The translations under genes and the position numbers were made by a program. The notes beneath the pieces were generated by a model. That model saw nothing but the letters and a program-made list of their open reading frames with translations. It did not search any database and was not told where the DNA came from. This document shows positions 27,920 to 37,100 of a DNA stretch of 64,000 bases, one piece after another. Source of the DNA: Oasisia sp. SBJ-2009 (lineage: Eukaryota; Annelida; Polychaeta; Sabellida; Siboglinidae); NCBI GenBank assembly GCA_964017155.1, contig OZ024856.1:13681625-13745624 (forward strand), written 5' to 3'. Every line of letters starts with the position of its first letter. Position 1 is the first letter of the stretch.

Positions 27920-30900
27920 GAGTCTGTCTGAGTCTGTCTGTCTGTCTGTCTGAGTTTGCCTGCCTGTGTCTGTCTGGCTCTCTCATGTTTTTTGTCAATT
28001 TATCTTTTTTCCTCAAACGTCAATTAGCATCTGTTTGGCAGACAGTATCAGTGTTTATATTCTCTTTCTGTCTCAATATCTGTCCTCTGTCCTATGTCTT
28101 TCTCTAGCCACATTCTCCCAGTCTACTGGTTGCGATAACAACCCTAGGAGCAAATTAATGTTTTACTTTCAAGACCAATGATGCAAGTGTTGTTTTAATT
28201 TGATGTGAACATGGAGATAATACATTTTCAGTCTGATATTGACAGTAAAAAATTTACTTACCGGCAAACCTTTGCGGGCATATGCAATTCCTCTAACGTA
28301 GTACAACAACATGTTGTTGCCATGCCCCCCTGGCGCCTGGGTAACAGATACATACCTTTACAATAAGAACATGTCACATTACTAATATAAGTATTATATA
28401 ACATATACAGTCATGCCTCAGTAGTTGGGGTCCAAGAAATGGAACCGCATTATAAATGTGGCGTGTTATACAGCATATTCCACCAGGGGCACCACCACCA
28501 CCACCAAAAACGCCACAAAAGCAACCGAAGCCAATGTGCTGGTTGTGCGGTCTATGCGTGAGATTGACAACCAATGTCAATATGTATCATGTTAAAATAT
28601 TAAACACTGTCGAATACCGTAAAGCTCACGAATGGTGTACCGTTTTGAAATAAATTAAGAACCTACACACCTCGTCTATTGATGCGAACTGAGCGATAAT
28701 ACAATACTGCTGTTGCTAATCTAAAATAATAAGCTTGCTCTCAGCAGCTGAAATATACAAATGAATTGATATGTTGCCGAAGTCGGCCAAATATTAGAAC
28801 CTATAATAATTACACTCACTATTGGTTTGATTTCGCCTTTCAATTAATCTCAAAATACAAACTTTGATCACACAGGCAGTTGACAAATTCACATTTTGCC
28901 ACAAGTAAACGATTGTTCATAGACATAGTGAAAACAACTTTAGTTATGCACTTGTAGCCTGCCATTTCAGTCTAGTATCATATTGTTCTTTGCCCTCTGA
29001 TTCGTAAGCAATTTAACTGCAATTCAAGTCAAAGGCGCCCGTTCAATGAATGCCACAGCAAACTAGCAAGAGACAAACACAACTGATGTCTGCACACAAC
29101 AAACAATGCTTTGCACCAAATTTACCATTTCAAAAATTAATTAAACATAATCAAAGGAATTGGTCATGTTTTAAACAAACACTTGATAATTTAAACCATC
29201 ACACAAACCAGCAACAGATCGGTAAACAAATTTATTGGACTGGTGCTGTGATGAGGGCAGAGTAGAAGCCAGAGCAAGTTTAAGTCCTGCTAATATATGT
29301 CACAAGTAGTTGCATATTATACAGGCAATTAATTTCATTTGTCATCATCAGTGTTTAACATAGGAATAAAATTAACATACCTTTATGACTTTGGTGAAAT
29401 GTTCAACAGATTCATCGGCATAGCCCATACTCATGAGGACAACTCCATATGCTGAAAGACAATAAAATCATGTATGTACTTGCATAATTACATATACACA
29501 TGCTGGTAGTTTCATGCTATAACCTAGAGCTAGACAGATAGGACAGTGTCCAGATCAACAGTTGAAACCCTTTCCCATAAAATATGCAACAATAAGACAC
29601 TCTCACCCAGTTCACGTCTCTCGTTGAAACATATTTATTTACATTGGTCTACTTCCACAGATGAACCCTGGGAGGTTTTTTTAATGAAAACACAATATAT
29701 TTTTATTACATAATATATTTTAGTTTATTTTAATATAAATACAGCTATTTGTTAAATTATATTAACATTTAACGTACCAACGCCTAGATCCGTGTCCTTG
29801 TGGTGTGTCACAAATGGCAGTAGACTGTTCTTAACGATAGCCTTTGAATATTGCTACACAGAACAGAAGACGACAGAGAAAACCTATCACAAAAACATTA
29901 CAAGCATGAAATTTACTTCTTCAATCCGTGTTCTGAACAACGTCTACAGAACATGTTTTCAAATAAACAAGAAATACATTACTGTAATAATATATAATTT
30001 ATGTTCTCTGTGTGATAAAACAGTTCCGTGCTGAATACCACAAAGGCAGCAATACAGAAGGAAGAATACAAAAAGTAGAATTTTGTTTTTACCTGTCATG
30101 GAACAATGATGCCTACACTTTGCAGAAATTGTCTTAGACATGGCTAGATTAAATTCTATGTAACGTGAAGGGTACAGCTGCCACCATTCATCTGACGGTA
30201 CCTGGAACAACTCCTTCTGTTGCTTTCCTGTCTTGCTGCCTGCCTGCTGCTTGAAGAGTTTTGACTGGGCACACAGCTCAGCCGAGACATCATCTGTCAA
30301 TCTGTCTGCAAGACAAAACAAAACATCAGAGTTGCCAAGTCTCCCGATTTATCGGGAGATCTCCCGGAAATATAGCAAAATAAACCCAATCTCCCGATCT
30401 CCCGGTTTTTATTTGCAATCTCCCGCAAAAGAACCGTTTTGTCCTTTTACGCGTCATAGGTGCTAAATATAAGCCAAAACGGCAGGAAATCTCGTATTTG
30501 GCATTCTCAATTATAATTTTTTCGGGGGGGGGGGGCAAGCCTCCGGACCTTCCTAGCATTCTCGGTTGCTTCGCAACCTCGGGCAAGGCGCTTTGCGTCT
30601 TGCATATATTTCTATGGGAGATCTCCCGCATTACACTCAATTCAACTTGGCAGCTCTGAAACATGCAGTTTTATTAGTGAGTATGTCTGAAATGACAACC
30701 ACACATATTGGGGCATTTTAATTGACCTATCGATCATGTGACCTGATTGCCCAGCAAACGCTTTCAAGCAATCAAAAACTGGCTGAATGAACACTTTTTT
30801 GTTTTGTTTTTATATTTAGTTGAAATTCTGGTTTCAGAAGATTATTGATACGAAAAAGGGAAAGTTGTTAAAGTGTTAAATGTGTGCAGTAATGTTGAGT

Positions 30901-31080
30901 TGTTTCTCTAAAGACCTTGTGCCGCAATAGCAATGTTGCTCCCACATACAACTGTTGTCAACTGTCAACGCTATTTGCAATGCTTGGCGAAGATCAGGTG
31001 TATAATGTTGAGTTGTTGACTGTGACATAAATAAACTGCAATGCACTGGATACATCAAATGTGTAGACAGATGAACATAT

Positions 31081-31136
<56 letters not shown>

Positions 31137-34100
31137 GAAATTACGGAACTTCTGCAGAGTAGGCAAAGATGATGCAGTCGTTGGCATACTCAGTCATACT
31201 TTTTTGTTGGCATTGAAATGATTCAGACTAAATAGCATACCATCAACCCAGTATAGCTGTAGTAAAATGCAATGCTACGAGGCAGACAGTCATGAAAACA
31301 AGAAAACCTAAGTGACTATCGAAGGACTTTGGTCTATGACACTACATGAATAATTTTTTTTTAACTCTTATGTAAAGCTCTATGATATAACTTCACGGAC
31401 ACCTGCCAGGTGACAATGTGGTTTCCAAGTTAACCAAGGTAAAGTTCACAATACTTGGTCTGCTACAAAGGCCAGCTAATTAAATATGATAAAATAGAAA
31501 ATTTATGTCACACATTGCCTTAAACACAAGAGTATACAGTTTGAAATAGAAAATTGCAAATTGTGCTGTGTTTGATGACTGCTGAGCAGGGCTTTATGCA
31601 GGACAAAATTATTGCCAGTCACATATGTTTTGGTGAACACATGGATGTTAACTGTTAAGCCAGTTTACAAACTTTGAAATGTGTCTGATGACCTGAAATG
31701 GACTGCAAACACACATATGACACCATTAACACTCACTTTCAAGGCATAACTAACAATATCTATGGTTTGGGAAGACCCTTTTTGCTCCTTCATTTGATAC
31801 CCGTCCACTCATATTTCTACCTGTTCATAATGATATTCGTTTTTACCTGTCCAAATGACGGGTCTCTGCATAAAGCTATGTTGCTGAGAGACTAGATTAG
31901 TGAAGTAACAGGAAGTTACTTGCAACACGAGCTGAACACCACATAGAACGTAAATTATTTTGCATAAGAACTAATCTAATGTCAACAAGTTTTAGTTTTG
32001 TTTTATTGTTTATTACTGTCTAAATTATTTTTTTATTTGTCACGTGACCAAAGTAGAGCCTATACTGGGCAAGCCGGGCTCTAGGGTTCGAAATAGTGGT
32101 GGTCTAGTATTGCTGTCAGGCTACTACAATTGGGGACACCACTCACACCAGTAGCCTGGTGGTCTACCACAAAATCTGGATCACTGATGGCCTAATTGTC
32201 AGTCCAGGTCTGAGATTGTCTGAGACGACTCGTTGCCATTGGTTTCCCATTGGATTTAAACTATTGCATATAATTAAACACTTCAAAGACATCGCTGGAG
32301 CAATGGGGCCAATGTAAATAAGCCACCCAATAAACTTACTACACATTCTGAAAAACCACCTTAGATGCCATCTGTTATTTTGTATGTATGATTGGGTGAC
32401 ATAATAAATTGACCTATTAACAGGATAAGGAAGTTAAAACATTGTTGCAGGTGGTCAGCTGCACGTGCAAGTACTGGGAGGTCTATAGGGCTGTGAGTGG
32501 GTCATGATACATGACAAGACTCCACACGACTGGAGCTGAAAAGCTAGACTGGAGCTGTGTGAAAGATGGCATTCTTCATTACTTGTCAAGATTGCCAAAC
32601 ACAAGTACTAGCCGCCGATGCCATGGCAAATACCATAATAATCGATTAAAATGCATGATTTCCGTGATCATTCTTACTGGCAAAGTGTCATACTGTTTCT
32701 GCTTGTAACTATCCTTCAGAATATATATCTATGGGGACAGCCCGATTGGTAGAACCAAAAAACAAAACAGTCCTATCTTTTAACATGGATAAACAGGCCT
32801 TTTTGCCCGCAAATGCCCCCAAGCTAGTTTTGGAGCATGAGACTTACATGACCTATTTCTGGGAAATTCACTACCGACAGTACCCAGTAGTCTTGTATTG
32901 GGATTGAAAAGCTGTTTCTTTTGTACATGACACACTTTTCGTAATGTATCTAACTCTAAGCCAGGGCAATTTGAAGCACTGTTCAAATAAAATAGGTGTT
33001 AAAACATGTTAAAGTATGTAAGCCTATTATTTATATTATAATAAACAATAATACATGTGCAATTTATGCAGCATATTTGAGAACTAATATTAAATTGATT
33101 AACTGAATAATTCCAAACTGTTTTGTAATATGGGTCAAATGTATGCATGTAACTGAGTACAAGCACTGCTAAATTATATTGATTTTATTATAATAACTAT
33201 CAATGTTGTATTGACATTTCTAAAAGAGGAATTATCTTTGAACAATATTTTTTGTTTTTAACTCTGCCATGGACGGTCCCAAGCCCGGCTGAGAAAAGAG
33301 GAGGGTTGGGCAAAGGGCTAACAACCCTTTCCTGTAAAAAAAACAGATTGTTACGAAAACATCGACCAAAGGAACTCTACTGAACTTGGGAGAGGGAGGG
33401 CCTCCTGGGGAGAGTATGACGCCATGCAGTGAAAGCCGTAAGGAAGCTACATCGCCGATACCCTTCTTATCTTCCAAGAAAATCTCGAAAATCGGAACAT
33501 GGAATGTGAGAACCATGTTCGAAACAAACAAAGCAGCCCAAATAGCAAGGGAACGACGGGCCTACAACATCACAGTACTAGGGCTATGTGAAACAAGGTG
33601 GACACAGTCAGGGCAAGTCAGACTGAATACGGGAGAAATGATTCTCTATTCGGGGCATGAAGAGGAAGATGCACATCATACAGAAGGCGTGGCATTCATG
33701 TTGTCACATGAGGCACAGAATGCTCTCATTAACTGGGAAGCAGCGGGACCAAGGATCATCTGTGCCTCGTTCAAAACAAAGAAAGAAAACATCAAGCTCA
33801 ACATCATTCAGTGTTACGCACCCACAAACGACAAGGACGAAGAAACAAAAGAAGACTTTTACAACAAACTGCAGACATTGTGTGACAAACTGAAGGAGAA
33901 GGACATGACAATACTCATGGGAGACTTGAACGCCAAAATCGGATCAGACAACAGCGGGTACGAAGAAGTCATGGGCAGACAGGGACTTGGCAAAATGAAT
34001 GAAAATGGCGAGATGTTGGCCGACTTTTGTGCATTTAACAATATGATCATCGGAGGCAGCGTGTTCCCGCATCGCAGGATTCACAAGGCAACCTGGGTAT

Positions 34101-37100
34101 CACCGGACCACAGGACAGAAAATCAAATAGACCATATCTGCATAGGACGAAAGTTCAGAAGATCAATGCAGGATGTGAGAGTGCAGAGAGGGGCAGATGC
34201 AGCCTCAGACCACCATCTAGTGCTGGCCAGAATGAAGATGAAGCTAAAGAAGAGAGAAGTCAAGCGAAGCACCAGAACGCAGTACAATGTGGACTTCCTA
34301 CAGGACAGGGTGACAAAAGAGACCTTCCGACTTACAGTCAGAAACAAATACGAAGCCCTACAAGATATCCTTGATGAAGGAAACATGGACATAGACACAC
34401 AATGGCAACAGATCAAGGAGATGTGGACCAGCACATGCAGCGAAGTTCTGGGAAAGAAGAAATACCAACAAAAAGACTGGATTTCTGCAGAGACTGTCAA
34501 CAAAGTGCAAGTGAGGAAGGAAAAGAAAGGTGCAGTTAACAACAGCCGAACGAGAGCAGCAAAAGCAGCAGCACAGGAAGAGTATACAGAGGCAAACAGA
34601 GCAGTCAAGAACAGCGTAAAAACAGACAAGGCAAACTTCATTGAAGACTTAGCCAAAGAAGCAGAGGATGCATCAGCCCAAGGAAACATGAAACAACTGT
34701 ATGATGTAACAAGAAAATTAGCAGGAAAGTACAAGAACACAGACAGACCCATCAAAGATAAGAATGGCAATGTACTTACCAGTGATGAAGACCAGTTGAA
34801 GAGATGGAGGGAACATTTTGAAGAACTGCTAAACCGGCCACCACCTCAGAACCCTCCAGACATCGCACCAGCGGAAGAAGTACTCCAGATAAACTGCGAA
34901 AGACCAAGTAAGGCAGAAATTGAAAAAGCCATTCAGCACATGAAGAGAGGGAAAGCTTCCGGCCCAGACAAAATTCCTGCAGAGGCAATCAAGGCTGACA
35001 TAGAGACCTCCACCGAGATACTGCATGACCTATTCGGGAAGATATGGGAACAAGAAGAAATACCAACGGAATGGAAAGAAGGGTACCTTGTGAAGCTCCC
35101 AAAGAAAGGCGATATGCAAGAATGTAAGAACTATAGAGGGATAATGCTCCTATCAGTACCCGGAAAGGTCCTCAACAGAATAATCTTGGACAGACTGAAA
35201 ACAGGTGTAGATGCCAAGCTCAGAGACCACCAAGCTGGCTTCCGGAAAGACAGATCCTGCACCGACCAAATTGCAACACTGAGAATCATTGTCGAACAAT
35301 CCATGGAATGGGACTCATCACTGTATATAAACTTCGTTGACTACGAGAAAGCATTTGATAGCCTTGACAGAGACACGCTGTGGAAACTCCTACAGCACTA
35401 CGGCATACCTGAGAAATTTATATCTCTGATAAGAAGTAGTTATGAAGACATGGCATGCAGGGTCATTCATGCAGGACAACTAACGGACTCCTTCATGGTG
35501 AAGACAGGAGTGAGGCAAGGATGTCTTCTGTCACCGTTCCTATTCCTGCTCGCCATAGACTGGATCATGAAAAAGACTACAAAAAATAGAAGAAATGGGA
35601 TCCAGTGGACACCATGGAGCCAATTGGAGGACCTGGACTTTGCGGATGACCTCGCTCTCCTCTCACACAGCCATAAACAGATGCAGGAAAAAACAGAGCA
35701 GCTAAACACAGTGTCAACACAGCTTGGACTCAACATCAACAGAAGCAAGACAAAGACTATGAAAGCCAACACAAAGAACAACAACCCCATTACATTGAAC
35801 GGAGAGCCACTGGAAGAGACAGATGCATTCACATACCTGGGCAGTACAATAAACAAAACTGGAGGGACAGAAGAAGACGTCAAAGCAAGAATCCAGAAAG
35901 CAAGAGTGGCATTCATCATGTTGAGAAAAATTTGGAGAGCAAAACGAATCAAAATTAACTCCAAGATGAGATTGTTTAACTCAAATGTGAAGGCAGTTTT
36001 GCTCTACGGAGCGGAGACATGGCGAACCACACAGAAGACACTAAAGAAAATACAGACCTTCATCAACAAATGCCTGCGCAGAATACTACACTTGAAGTGG
36101 ACAGACAAGGTACCGAACACCACACTCTGGAAAACAACCAAGCAACTACCCATAGAAAATGAAATAAAGAAGAGAAAATGGAGGTGGATAGGACATACAC
36201 TAAGGAAACCACCAGAATCAATCACCCGTCAAGCCATCACATGGAACCCCCCAGGGAAGAGAAGAAGAGGTAGGCCACGAAACACCTGGCAGAGAGACAC
36301 AGAAAAAGATACAAAAGAGATGGGGTACACCTGGAAAGAAATGGAGAAGATGGCCACAAACAGAAAACAGTGGCGTTCCTTAGTCGATGGCCTATGCTCC
36401 GAGCGAGCGAAAAGGCATAAGTAAGTAAGTAAGTAATATTTTGTTTGAATGTAGTGTTGTAAAAATTAATGTTGTTGTTATTATGCAATATGGCCATATG
36501 CTAAATATACATACCCCAAGTAGTAGAATAGCTGCATTGTTCTATTAAATATAATAGAGCTTCTATACATTAAAGTAGTTACTACAAAGCAACACATGTG
36601 TTTCGTTTTAGAATATTTGATATGAACTGGTAAGAAATTCCATATTGTGTCAGTTTCCATTCATCCTTGATGCCACAAACCGAGTGCTGCAGTTGACTTA
36701 GTTTCTAGTTGCGCCAGTTATGGCATGATAAATGGTGATTCATGCTAAACTGACATTTACAAAAACAAAAGTAGTATAACAGTGGCCCCCTCATGAAAAT
36801 GACTCACAGAATTTGTCGGCTGTTACCATTTATGATATGTAAAAGAGTATAGTGGATATGGTAAATCATTCTAATTTTTAAAATGCATTGCAAGTTGGCT
36901 AATGGTAAAAAAAGCGAATGATGGTAGAACTAGAAAGAAGCATGTGGACCTCAACGCTTCAACAAAAATGCTACCACTCTGCCCAAAATTTTAGTTAGCA
37001 AGTTACATACAGAATGATTTATTAAGACATTTTGAGCTACCAGATATGGTGTGGGGCTGTGGGCATCTAGAAAGTTCAAGCTGGTAGCCCTTATGGCTGC

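Noticed and set aside
28440..28660. Possible MITE around AACCGCATTATAAATGTGGC in intron 4
   Set aside because: No convincing terminal repeats or target duplication could be found by eye.
29959..30201. Extension of TTC13 exon 2 to a later GTAAAA donor
   Set aside because: It would end in phase 1 and put a stop in exon 3; the earlier donor at 30201 keeps the frame.
34123..35964. Minus-strand ORFs of 215 and 165 residues
   Set aside because: They are shadows of the plus-strand RTE polyprotein.
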